DNA from: Saprospiraceae bacterium
GTDB lineage: Bacteria > Bacteroidota > Bacteroidia > Chitinophagales > Saprospiraceae
Assembly (NCBI GenBank): GCA_014379665.1
Contig: JACMLK010000482.1
Span: forward strand, 1 to 17,105
Reading direction: 5' to 3'
Length of the DNA: 17,105 nt
Shown here: positions 1 to 8,409 of the stretch, one piece after another
Layout: each line of letters starts with the position of its first letter
How positions within the stretch are numbered: position 1 is the first letter of the stretch
Notes under the pieces: generated by a model
Database searches by the model: none
What the model was told of the DNA's origin: nothing
The model's input: only the letters and a program-made list of their open reading frames with translations
Made by a program: the position numbers and the translations under genes

Positions 1-1976
1 AGCAGGAAGGATTGAGTTTTCCAAATATAGATATGATAAGGGATCTGGAATTTTCATCAGGAGGATTTGAATCCAAGTATGGAGATAAGTTATCGTCTGT
101 GCTTGACATCAGGTACAAAAGACCTGAAGAAATGCGCGGCAGCATATCGGCAAGTTTGTTGGGGGCTTCTGTACATCTGGAAGGAAGCAAGAGGTTAGGA
201 CCAAATGCTTATAATAAATTCAGATATCTCATTGGTGCCCGATACAAGACAAATGCCTACTTGTTGGGTAGTACGAACATTACAGGTGAATATGTACCTA
301 ACTTTACGGATATTCAGGCATACCTGAGTTACGAAATTTCCAAAGAACTTCAGGTGGGCTTTATTTCCAATTATAATGGTAGTCATTACAATTTTAAACC
401 GGCTTCGGGCAAAAGTAAAAAAGGGACAATTGATTTTCAATTGGAATTAAACACTGTATTTGAAGGACAGGAAAGTGATGATTTTAGTTATGGCATGAGT
501 GGAGTTTCATTGACCTATGTGCCGGAGCGAAAAAAAAATCCCCTATATTTAAAATTGATGGCATCAGGTTATAAAGCTTCTGAAGAAGAAAAGTTTGATA
601 TCCTGGGTTACTACCGGCTTTCACAAATTGAGACTGCTCTTGGAGATAATACAGGTCAGGAGATTGCAGTATTAGGTACGGGAACACAACACGTGTATGC
701 ACGAAATTATCTGTACAATACCATAAACAACATTGAGTTTAAAGGAGGAATAGAATTACAATCTAAAAAAGGAAACCGCAATAGTGACCATCTGCATTTT
801 TTGCAATGGGGCGTGAAATTTCAAACAGAAACGTTTGACGATAAACTCAATGAGTGGGAAAGGATTGATTCAGCAGGTTATTCTTTGCCTGACAGAATTA
901 ATAATCCTATTACTCCGGATGAAGTCCAACTTTTTAATGTATTGAAATCCAGTAATTTTATTAGAAACAACAAGGTATCAGGATATTTTCAGGATGGATT
1001 TACTATAAAAAATCAGAAAAATGAATTTAAGATTTCCATTGGCACGCGGGCTACATATCGTTCTTTGAATGAGGAACTGTTATTCAGTCCAAGGGTTCAG
1101 CTTCTTTACAAGCCTTTATCATGGCAACAGGATGTGGCATTTAAACTTTCGGGTGGAATCTACAATCAGGCTCCGTTTTATCGGGAATTAAGAAGACCGG
1201 ATGGAACCATCAATACAGCTTTGTCATCTCAAAAATCTGTTCAGGTGGTAGCTGGTATTTCTTATGATTTTACCTGGGAGCGCATAAGTAACCGGCCATT
1301 CAGAATCATTTCGGAAATTTATTATAAACAGCTTACCGATATGGTATCGTATGAGTTGGATAATGTTCGTATAAGATACGCAGGTGAAAACAATTCTGTT
1401 GGCCATATCATGGGATGGGACTTCAGGATCAATGGTGAATTTGTTCCCGGAGCTGAATCCTGGATCAACCTTTCGTTCCTCACGGCCAGGGAGAGCATTA
1501 AAGGGGTCAATCATCTGCGGTATGAAATAAGAGATTCCATGCAGGTACCTGTTATTGTTGATGACGTGCCTCGTCCCACTGATCAACTTATGACATTAAA
1601 CATGTTTTTTCAGGATTATTTGCCCCGAAATGAGAATGTCAAAGTGAATCTAAATTTTTCGGTCGGGACAGGTTTGCCTTTTGGACCAAGACAAAACAAT
1701 ATTGAATTCAGAAATTTTTTCAGATTAAAACCGTATCACAGAATAGATGTAGGGTTTTCTTTCCAATTATGGAAAGCTGAATGGATCAAAAGAAAACCAA
1801 GACATCCACTTCGTTTTTCACAGAATAGCTGGATAAGTTTGGAAGCCTTCAATTTATTGCAGATTTCAAATCAGGCTTCTGTCAACTGGATCAAAACGTT
1901 GACTAATGAAGAATACGCCTTACCTAATAATCTAACCGGAAGAAGGATAAATGTTCGTCTCAGGGTTGATATATGA
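1..1976 (+). CDS. TonB-dependent receptor, C-terminal part (5' truncated by window)
   Basis: Outer-membrane beta-barrel receptor that would import a ligand using TonB energy; the substrate cannot be read from the sequence. The reading frame is already open at base 3, and the first visible residues run through the end of a plug domain: an FPNIDMIRDLEF stretch, then SSGGFESKYGDKLSSVLDIR, which matches the GGFPAEYGGRLSSVLDI signature of Bacteroidota receptors. About 600 residues of alternating amphipathic strands follow, ending in the strand-like RRINVRLRVDI at the stop codon. The TTG at base 12 is not a real start; the true start, signal peptide, any carboxypeptidase-like N-terminal domain and most of the plug lie upstream of the window. 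No SusD partner is visible downstream. The last residue is Ile rather than the usual terminal aromatic. The family call is firm. Confidence 0.9.
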   Translation, partial: QEGLSFPNIDMIRDLEFSSGGFESKYGDKLSSVLDIRYKRPEEMRGSISASLLGASVHLEGSKRLGPNAYNKFRYLIGARYKTNAYLLGSTNITGEYVPNFTDIQAYLSYEISKELQVGFISNYNGSHYNFKPASGKSKKGTIDFQLELNTVFEGQESDDFSYGMSGVSLTYVPERKKNPLYLKLMASGYKASEEEKFDILGYYRLSQIETALGDNTGQEIAVLGTGTQHVYARNYLYNTINNIEFKGGIELQSKKGNRNSDHLHFLQWGVKFQTETFDDKLNEWERIDSAGYSLPDRINNPITPDEVQLFNVLKSSNFIRNNKVSGYFQDGFTIKNQKNEFKISIGTRATYRSLNEELLFSPRVQLLYKPLSWQQDVAFKLSGGIYNQAPFYRELRRPDGTINTALSSQKSVQVVAGISYDFTWERISNRPFRIISEIYYKQLTDMVSYELDNVRIRYAGENNSVGHIMGWDFRINGEFVPGAESWINLSFLTARESIKGVNHLRYEIRDSMQVPVIVDDVPRPTDQLMTLNMFFQDYLPRNENVKVNLNFSVGTGLPFGPRQNNIEFRNFFRLKPYHRIDVGFSFQLWKAEWIKRKPRHPLRFSQNSWISLEAFNLLQISNQASVNWIKTLTNEEYALPNNLTGRRINVRLRVDI

Positions 1977-2085
1977 TTATAAACATTCACTGGAATGATA
2001 TAAAACATCATTTTTGCCTTATTTTTACTTGACTTTTGTGTGATTTTTAGCTACAAATACTACAAATAACTAATTAAAATTCATC

Positions 2086-5000
2086 ATGAAAGTCAAGTTA
2101 ATATTCCTAATTATTTTCTTATCTATTATTTTCTCCATCAGAGTTCCGGCTCAACCCTGGATGGAGAGTACATATATCTCTTCTGAGCCTCTTAATTTTT
2201 ATAAAATACAGCGAGAATTTGAGGCATACTGGAAAGATAGAGTTATTGAAAAGGGAAAAGGTTGGAAACAATTTAAACGATGGGAAAATTATTGGGAAGA
2301 CAGGGTAAATGAGGACGGAAGTTTCCCTCATTCCGGAATTATTTTGGCTGAATACAATATGTATAAACGTGAAAAGAAAGGTGGAAAAAGATCCATACAG
2401 GCTAATTGGGTAAATTTAGGTCCATCCTTTAGTTCGGGAGGCTATTCAGGTTTGGGAAGATTAAATTGTATCGGATTTCATCCTTCGAATGAGAACATAG
2501 TGTATGCCGGTGCAGCCGGTGGAGGATTATGGAAAACGGTAGATGGAGGTGCAACCTGGACTACTTCGACTGATAATCTGGCTGTGTTGGGTGTATCTGG
2601 TATTGTCATTCATCCGACCAATCCCGACATAATGTATATTGCAACAGGAGACGGTGACGCCGGTGATAATTATTCTGTTGGTGTGCTTAAATCCACAGAC
2701 GGTGGTAATACATTCAATACAACCGGACTGAATTGGAGTGTAACCAACACACGCCGGATCAGGAGGCTTATCATTGACCCCGATGATCATAATACGCTCC
2801 TTGTGGCTTCATCCATTGGTATTTATCGAACGACTAACAGTGGTACAACGTGGACTCTGGAAGAAACAGGTAACTTTTACGATATTGAAGCTAACCCGGA
2901 TGGAGCAACCCAAACATTCTATGCCTCGACCGGTGGAATTGTGTATAAGTCGACCAACAATGGGGACACATGGTCCAATGCTTTTACAATTTCAGGCAGT
3001 AGCAGGCTATCACTGGCAGTGTCTTTAGCCAATAATAATTATCTTTATGTGTTGAGTTCGAAATCTTCAAATAGTGGTTATAATGGGGTATACAGATCAA
3101 CTGATTCAGGATTAAATTTTACTTTGAGATCCAGTACACCAAATATTATGGGGTGGTCGACTACAGGGTCTGATTCCGGAGGGCAAGGCTGGTATGATCT
3201 GGTCATCACGGCTGATCCTAACAACGCAGAAACCATTTTTGTAGGTGGAATAAATAATTGGAAGTCTACAGACGGCGGTATTACATGGGCATTAAAATCC
3301 CATTGGTATGGGGGAGGAGGAGTACAGTCTGTCCATGCCGATAAACATGCTATGGAATGGTTTAACGGATCTTTATGGGAGGCGAATGATGGGGGTTTAT
3401 ATAAAACCATCAATGGTGGTAATACATGGGTACATAAATCCAATACTATGGTCATCAGCCAAATGTACCGCTTAGGGGTATCTCAAACAGACTCAAAAGT
3501 CATAGCCGGATTGCAGGACAATGGCACCAAACTTTTAAATACAAATAATAACTGGTCTGATGTATTGGGAGGAGATGGTATGGAATGTATCATCAATCCC
3601 ACCAATTCGAATGTGATGTATGGAGAAATGTATTATGGAAATATCAACAGGTCAACAAATGGTGGAAGTTCATGGTCAAATATCAGTAACAATATACCGG
3701 GAGATCCTCAGGGGGCTTGGGTGACACCGTATATGCTTGATCCCAACGATGCATCAATCATTTACGTAGCGTATGACAGCCTTTATAAGTCAACCGATCA
3801 GGGAAGTTCCTGGATAAAAATCGGGTCAACTATACAGATTGACTCATCAATTAAGACTCTACTGGCACTGGCCCCATCCAATTCTTCTTATATTTACACC
3901 GGCACTTCCAATAAGTTATATCGAACTCAAAATGGTGGTTCTTCATGGACAACACTGACCGTGCCAGGCTCCAATACATCTGCAATTGCTATCCATCCCG
4001 AAAATCCGGATATTTTGTGGGCTGTAAGAAAAGGTTATAGTGACGGGTCAAAAGTGTATAAATCAATCAATGGCGGCTTGTCATGGACAAATATAAGCGG
4101 CACATTGCCCAATCTTTCAGCTAATTGTATACTTTATCAAACCGGGACTGATGACGGACTTTATGTAGGTATGGACTCCGGGGTGTTTTACAGGGATAAT
4201 ACGATGTCCGATTGGGAATATTTTTTTGATGGATTACCCAATGTGGAGATTACAGAACTGGACATTAACTATTCCAATAATTTTATTTATGCTTCTACCT
4301 ACGGCAGGGGCATATGGAAAACTGAGTTAATTGGTTATATGCCTTCCTGTTTTACGCCTGTTAGTCTGAATGCGTCAGATATTAAGACAAATAGTGTGAC
4401 TTTAAACTGGAACAACCCACTCATAGTGCCGACAGCTTATGAATGGGCAACTACTTTCGTACCATTACCACCTTCAACCGGTACTGTTGTGAATGGAACA
4501 TCTATCATAATAACCTCATTGAGCAGTGCCACTTTTTATTATTTTCATGTCAGAAGTGCTTGTGATGAATCAGCTTTTTCTTCCTGGGTTACCATAGGAC
4601 CAATTAAAACATTGCTAGGCTGTAATGATAATTTTTATGATTCAGGTGACGTATCAGGTAATTATAGCGATAATGAAAATGTGATAGTTACACTTTGCCC
4701 TGCCGTTGTGACACAGGCCATCAAACTCAATTTTACTTCTTTTGATGTTGAATATGAATGGGATGCCTTATATGTATTTGATGGCCCAGATATATCATCA
4801 CCCATGATTCCCAGTTCAAATCCTGCAACTCAGTCCGGATTTCCTGCAGGTGGATATTACGATTCATTTTCTCCGGTGATAGTGACTGCTTCTTATGAGA
4901 CGGGGTGTCTTACGATTCAATTTCTGAGTGACCCATCGGTAACCGGTACAGGTTGGAGCGCAGGGCTTACCTGTGTTAATCAATGTATTAACCTTGTGGA

Positions 5001-5421
5001 TAATCTGAATGATCATGGGATAGGATCATTAAGAAAAGAAATTGGATGTGCTTTTGATGACCAGAATATTATTATAGATCCATCAATATTTGGACAAACT
5101 ATTAACTTAAATACAGGGGTTATCAATATCAACAAGAGGATAAATATAGTGGTGCCTGCAGGTAACACGATCAATATCCGAGCCATGAATATTGGACCGG
5201 TTTTTCAGATTCCTGAAGATAAATCCCTGATGTTAGGCAATTTAACCATTTATGGAGGGTCAAACATACAGGGAAGCGCGATCATTAATAACGGAGACTT
5301 GCTGTTAAATAATGTGATTATTTATCAACCCGCGGCATCAGCCGGAACAGCAAGTACCATTCTCAATAATGGCAATGGTTCCGTTAATATTATGGGAAAT
5401 ACACAGCTAAAAATTGAATAA
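2086..5421 (+). CDS. secreted Asp-box beta-propeller protein with FN3, CUB-like and beta-helix modules
   Basis: Large exported protein of 1111 residues, probably at the cell surface or released; substrate unknown. Residues 1-22 form a signal peptide ending PA before Q23. Residues 45-78 contain two copies of an aromatic repeat (FEAYWKDRVIEKG and WENYWEDRVNEDG). Residues about 106-745 form sortilin/BNR-type propeller sequence with at least eleven Asp-boxes (for example VDGGATW, STDGGNTF, STNNGDTW, TINGGNTW, STDQGSSW), enough for two propellers, closed by GRGIWKTEL. Residues about 758-845 resemble fibronectin type III; 846-962 resemble a CUB-type domain with paired cysteines; 966-1111 start with a GIGSLRKEI motif and continue as beta-helix-like sequence. 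No KLVK-ending type IX secretion sorting domain is visible, which is unusual for such a protein. It follows the receptor gene by 109 bp. The domain call is good; the biological role is unknown. Confidence 0.85.
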   Translation: MKVKLIFLIIFLSIIFSIRVPAQPWMESTYISSEPLNFYKIQREFEAYWKDRVIEKGKGWKQFKRWENYWEDRVNEDGSFPHSGIILAEYNMYKREKKGGKRSIQANWVNLGPSFSSGGYSGLGRLNCIGFHPSNENIVYAGAAGGGLWKTVDGGATWTTSTDNLAVLGVSGIVIHPTNPDIMYIATGDGDAGDNYSVGVLKSTDGGNTFNTTGLNWSVTNTRRIRRLIIDPDDHNTLLVASSIGIYRTTNSGTTWTLEETGNFYDIEANPDGATQTFYASTGGIVYKSTNNGDTWSNAFTISGSSRLSLAVSLANNNYLYVLSSKSSNSGYNGVYRSTDSGLNFTLRSSTPNIMGWSTTGSDSGGQGWYDLVITADPNNAETIFVGGINNWKSTDGGITWALKSHWYGGGGVQSVHADKHAMEWFNGSLWEANDGGLYKTINGGNTWVHKSNTMVISQMYRLGVSQTDSKVIAGLQDNGTKLLNTNNNWSDVLGGDGMECIINPTNSNVMYGEMYYGNINRSTNGGSSWSNISNNIPGDPQGAWVTPYMLDPNDASIIYVAYDSLYKSTDQGSSWIKIGSTIQIDSSIKTLLALAPSNSSYIYTGTSNKLYRTQNGGSSWTTLTVPGSNTSAIAIHPENPDILWAVRKGYSDGSKVYKSINGGLSWTNISGTLPNLSANCILYQTGTDDGLYVGMDSGVFYRDNTMSDWEYFFDGLPNVEITELDINYSNNFIYASTYGRGIWKTELIGYMPSCFTPVSLNASDIKTNSVTLNWNNPLIVPTAYEWATTFVPLPPSTGTVVNGTSIIITSLSSATFYYFHVRSACDESAFSSWVTIGPIKTLLGCNDNFYDSGDVSGNYSDNENVIVTLCPAVVTQAIKLNFTSFDVEYEWDALYVFDGPDISSPMIPSSNPATQSGFPAGGYYDSFSPVIVTASYETGCLTIQFLSDPSVTGTGWSAGLTCVNQCINLVDNLNDHGIGSLRKEIGCAFDDQNIIIDPSIFGQTINLNTGVININKRINIVVPAGNTINIRAMNIGPVFQIPEDKSLMLGNLTIYGGSNIQGSAIINNGDLLLNNVIIYQPAASAGTASTILNNGNGSVNIMGNTQLKIE

Positions 5422-5434
5422 TAAAGTCTCCGGT

Positions 5435-7054
5435 TCAATAAAATGAAAATGCTTCTGCGTCAAACATGCCCAGATCACTGATTTTTATCTTAGGTATGAC
5501 CAGTAAGGCCATAAACGATAATGTCATGTAAGGTGCATGCAGCGTACACCCATGTGCTTTGACAAAGGAAGAAATCTCGCTATACAAATGTCCGATCTCA
5601 TGACAAGGTTTATCACTCATCAGACCTGCTATTGGCAGAGGGATGTGTATCCTACTATCTTTTGCAACTGCTGAGAGACCACCTTTACTTTCTATCAGCA
5701 GGTTTACAGCTTTAATAATTAATGCATCATCATCGCCAACAGCAATTATGTTATGAGAATCATGAGCAACTGTAGATGCAATGGCACAACCTTTTAGCCC
5801 GAAATTTTGAATAAATCCAACGGCAGCCGGGGCATCATGATATCTGTTAATAACAGCGATTTTTATAATACCCTTTGAAAAATCCGGTAAAAGGTAACCT
5901 GATTCAGTAGGAAGTGATGCAAATAATTTCTCCGTGACCAAGGACCCGTCCACAGCAACAATGATTGGATATTCAATTAAGCCAATATCTTTAACCTTAA
6001 GAATGTCAGCGTGTTGTACGTTAATGTTAAATTGATTAATTAAGGTTTTTTTCGGATTTTTATATTGATCATTTCCGGGAATTATTTCATTACCATTAAT
6101 AAATGTTTTTATAATGTTGAAATCAACCAAGGTGTCAACCACTATAAAATCTGCGGGGTCACCTTCCCGTAAATGCCCAACAGGAATGTTATAATGAAAG
6201 ATTGGATTTATACACGCTATTTTCAAAACATCATATAGGTCATATCCGAGTTGAAGGGCTTTTTTAACAAGTAAATTTATATGTCCTACAATGAGGTCAT
6301 CCGGATGTTTGTCATCACTACAAAACATGACATCATCAGGGTGGGTCGATATGATAGGGTGTAATGCATCAAAATTTTTAGCAGCCGAACCTTCTCTGAT
6401 AATGATTTTCATTCCATGGTCCAGTTTATCTGATGCCTCTGCAAGTGTGGTACACTCATGGTCAGTGGAGATACCATGATCAATATAATCTTTGGCCTGT
6501 AAACCCCTGAGACCGGGAGCATGTCCATCTACTGGTTTGCCATAATAAGATGCACACTTTATTTTAGCTAGCACCTCCGGGTCATTATTCAATACTCCGG
6601 GATAATTCATCATCTCAGATAAATACCAGATATCTTCTGATGCCAGCAATCTGTCTACTTCCTTACTATCCAGTGTGGCTCCTGCGTTTTCAAATGTGGT
6701 AGCAGGAACACAGGATGGTGCCCCAAAGAAAATTTTTATAACTGCATTACGACTATTATCAATCATAAATTGTACACCATCAGTTCCGCATACGTTGGCA
6801 ATTTCATGAGGATCTGACACAGTGGCGACCGTTCCATGTGATGCGGCTACTTCTGCAAAAGCCATAGGCGTAACCATGGAACTTTCTATATGAATATGAG
6901 CATCAATAAATCCCGGAAGAATATATTGGTCAGGTACTATGTCAGCTTCTGATATAGAAATGATATGCCCTTCGGCAATGGTAATCCTTCCCTTGAAGGT
7001 ACGTTTTCCAATAATGTCTACAATATGACCTGAAATATTACCTGGACTATGCAT
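5435..7054 (-). CDS. ade: adenine deaminase
   Basis: Adenine deaminase (EC 3.5.4.2) of the amidohydrolase superfamily; it converts adenine to hypoxanthine plus ammonia in purine salvage, in the cytoplasm. The 539 residues match the family's usual length. Visible motifs in order are the metal-binding DAHIHIESS (51-59), DPHEIANV (81-88), the GHAPG loop (177-181), STDHECTT (196-203) and the CSDDKHPDD segment (245-253), followed by the family's C-terminal domain containing VAHDSHNIIAVGDDDA. All expected metal and catalytic residues appear present. The ATG at 7054 gives the normal short N-terminal beta domain (GHIVDIIGKRTFKGRITIAEG). It lies 58 bp downstream of the slyD-like gene on the same strand and may be co-transcribed with it; no purine-related neighbour is present. 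Its stop codon faces that of the propeller gene across 13 bp. Confidence 0.96.
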   Translation of the reverse strand: MHSPGNISGHIVDIIGKRTFKGRITIAEGHIISISEADIVPDQYILPGFIDAHIHIESSMVTPMAFAEVAASHGTVATVSDPHEIANVCGTDGVQFMIDNSRNAVIKIFFGAPSCVPATTFENAGATLDSKEVDRLLASEDIWYLSEMMNYPGVLNNDPEVLAKIKCASYYGKPVDGHAPGLRGLQAKDYIDHGISTDHECTTLAEASDKLDHGMKIIIREGSAAKNFDALHPIISTHPDDVMFCSDDKHPDDLIVGHINLLVKKALQLGYDLYDVLKIACINPIFHYNIPVGHLREGDPADFIVVDTLVDFNIIKTFINGNEIIPGNDQYKNPKKTLINQFNINVQHADILKVKDIGLIEYPIIVAVDGSLVTEKLFASLPTESGYLLPDFSKGIIKIAVINRYHDAPAAVGFIQNFGLKGCAIASTVAHDSHNIIAVGDDDALIIKAVNLLIESKGGLSAVAKDSRIHIPLPIAGLMSDKPCHEIGHLYSEISSFVKAHGCTLHAPYMTLSFMALLVIPKIKISDLGMFDAEAFSFY

Positions 7055-7112
7055 CTTTATATTATTTTACTTGCAAAATATTGCTTAATCAATATCAGGT
7101 GTACCTATGATA

Positions 7113-7622
7113 CTAATGATGCTCGTGTCCACCGTGATGTACATGCCCATGATCAAGTTCAGAATCAGTTGCTTCTCTTACGTTTAGAATGTCACCTGTG
7201 AAATGAAGCGTTCTCCCTGACATTGGATGATTAAAGTCTACTACGACCACATCCAATTTAATATCCTCAACCACTCCATGGTAGGTTCTGCCTTGATCAT
7301 CATTCATTTGAAGGGGACTTCCGGCTTTCAGTTTACTTCTGTCGATCTGTCCGTTTTCATCCGCAAAATTTCCGATCGGAATTTCCACCACGGCTTCATC
7401 TTCATATAATCCATAAGCATCTTCCGGTTCAAGGGTAAATGCAAACTTATCCTCTGCTACCTTATTTTCCAGATGCTCTTCGAATGATGGCAACATCATA
7501 CCCACACCAAAAATAAATTCCAGGGGCTCGGAGCTGTAAGTTTCTTCTAATAATTCACCATCTGGTGTGTCTTCCGTAAGTTTGTAATGCAAAGTCACGA
7601 CCTGGTTTTTTTGTATATTCAT
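7113..7622 (-). CDS. slyD: FKBP-type peptidyl-prolyl cis-trans isomerase, SlyD-like
   Basis: Cytoplasmic prolyl isomerase and chaperone of the SlyD type (EC 5.2.1.8), 169 residues. The split FKBP domain is visible as VVTLHYKLTEDTPDGELLEET near the N terminus and VVDFNHPMSGRTLHFTGDI at 127-145, with the insert-in-flap chaperone domain between about residues 70 and 125 (EPEDAYGLYEDEAVVEIP onward). The C terminus is histidine-rich (HGHVHHGGHEHH, 158-169). SlyD tails of this kind bind nickel and other metals and help metallate hydrogenases in Enterobacteria, but no hydrogenase genes are visible here. A -7 box on the minus strand lies 33 nt upstream of the ATG. The gene precedes ade by 58 bp. The family call is firm; the symbol follows similarity of architecture. 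Confidence 0.92.
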   Translation of the reverse strand: MNIQKNQVVTLHYKLTEDTPDGELLEETYSSEPLEFIFGVGMMLPSFEEHLENKVAEDKFAFTLEPEDAYGLYEDEAVVEIPIGNFADENGQIDRSKLKAGSPLQMNDDQGRTYHGVVEDIKLDVVVVDFNHPMSGRTLHFTGDILNVREATDSELDHGHVHHGGHEHH

Positions 7623-7655
7623 TATGCTCGTTATAAATTGAATGAGTTAAGGTCG

Positions 7656-7663
7656 CAAAATTA
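7656..7663 (-). promoter_or_regulatory. putative Bacteroidota -7 box for slyD-like gene
   Basis: On the minus strand the bases read TAATTTTG, an exact match to the TAnnTTTG consensus of the Bacteroidota primary sigma factor. It ends 33 nt before the slyD-like start codon, and the following base is C, as is common. No convincing -33 TTTG element was found at 19-21 nt. An identical octamer precedes the UDP-xylose synthase region. Confidence 0.5.
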
Positions 7664-7746
7664 AAAGAATAGTGATTATTTTTTACATGGAATATGAACA
7701 ATTTTAGGTGTAGTTCTTATTTTTAAAGAATTGGATTAAGCTAATT

Positions 7747-8403
7747 TTAATGTAGCTCCAAAACATCTAACTTGCAAAAAGGAAATTCAGTGTCTTCTTT
7801 TATTTCATCCGGACTTTTGTCAAGCACCTTTGCTTTAAATAGCCTGAGAAGATTTGACTCCTGAGACAACCTCAAATCAATATGGACTAAACAGTCATTA
7901 TTAAAAGATTTGTGGGTGATTTGAATGTCTAATTCTTTCAATACATTGAGAATGTGTCCCATGTGATCATATCCAAAACTAAGTACATAGGAACGATAAA
8001 GATATTTTTCTAAAGTAGAAGCATTGGAAAGCGCTTCTCTGGAGGCTTCTCTGTAGGCATGTATCAGACCTGATGCGCCTAATTTAACACCTCCAAAATA
8101 CCGGATCACAATGATGACCACGTTGGTAAGTTGGTGACTCAATATCTGGCCATAAATTGGTTTGCCTGCTGTACCTGATGGCTCCCCATCATCATTAATG
8201 CGGAAACGATTATTATCCGTACCGATTTTATAAGCATAACAATAGTGTCTAGCTTTAGGATGTTTGATTTTTAATTCTGCCATGAGGTTATTCAGTTCAT
8301 CCTCGTGGTTAAAATTATAAACGTAGGCAAGAAATTTACTCCCTTTATCTTTGAATTCTCCGTGAGCTGGTTCTGATATCGTGATGTAGGTGTCTTCCAT
8401 CAT
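7747..8403 (-). CDS. YigZ/IMPACT (UPF0029) family protein
   Basis: Member of the YigZ/IMPACT family, 218 residues, cytoplasmic. Bacterial members have an N-terminal domain resembling a ribosomal S5/EF-G domain IV fold and a smaller C-terminal domain; the role is linked to translation or nucleic-acid binding but is not settled. Family motifs are visible: EFKDKGSKFLAYV near residue 15, the KHPKARHYCYAYKIG segment, NDDGEPSGTAGKPIYGQI, and VVIIVIRYFGGVKLGASGLIHAYREA. The C-terminal half holds the weaker GYDHMGHILNVL domain. Two consecutive ATGs (8403 and 8400) could start it. It is 6 bp downstream of the EamA transporter gene and so probably the last gene of the kinase-transporter-yigZ run. Its link to lipid metabolism, if any, is unclear. 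Confidence 0.92.
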   Translation of the reverse strand: MMEDTYITISEPAHGEFKDKGSKFLAYVYNFNHEDELNNLMAELKIKHPKARHYCYAYKIGTDNNRFRINDDGEPSGTAGKPIYGQILSHQLTNVVIIVIRYFGGVKLGASGLIHAYREASREALSNASTLEKYLYRSYVLSFGYDHMGHILNVLKELDIQITHKSFNNDCLVHIDLRLSQESNLLRLFKAKVLDKSPDEIKEDTEFPFCKLDVLELH

Positions 8404-8409
8404 AAGTTA

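Noticed and set aside
12..14. TTG as start of the receptor gene
   Set aside because: The frame is open upstream to the window edge and the sequence begins inside a plug domain, so this is an internal codon.
1224..1586. 120-codon minus-strand frame inside the receptor gene
   Set aside because: Shadow frame with no family features, lying opposite barrel-strand coding sequence.
2031..2038. GACTTTTG as -7 box for the propeller gene
   Set aside because: One mismatch at the first base and no supporting upstream element; equally good matches occur nearby.
3078..3455. 125-codon minus-strand frame inside the propeller gene
   Set aside because: Opposite-strand shadow of the repetitive Asp-box coding sequence; proline- and serine-rich with no domain.
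2521..4320. Repeated GG/TW segments considered as a DNA-level tandem repeat
   Set aside because: They are Asp-box protein repeats with diverged nucleotide sequence and irregular spacing.
7078..7095. Six-base hairpin ATATTG/CAATAT between slyD and ade
   Set aside because: Very short A/T-rich stem; not distinguishable from chance, and too weak to call a terminator.
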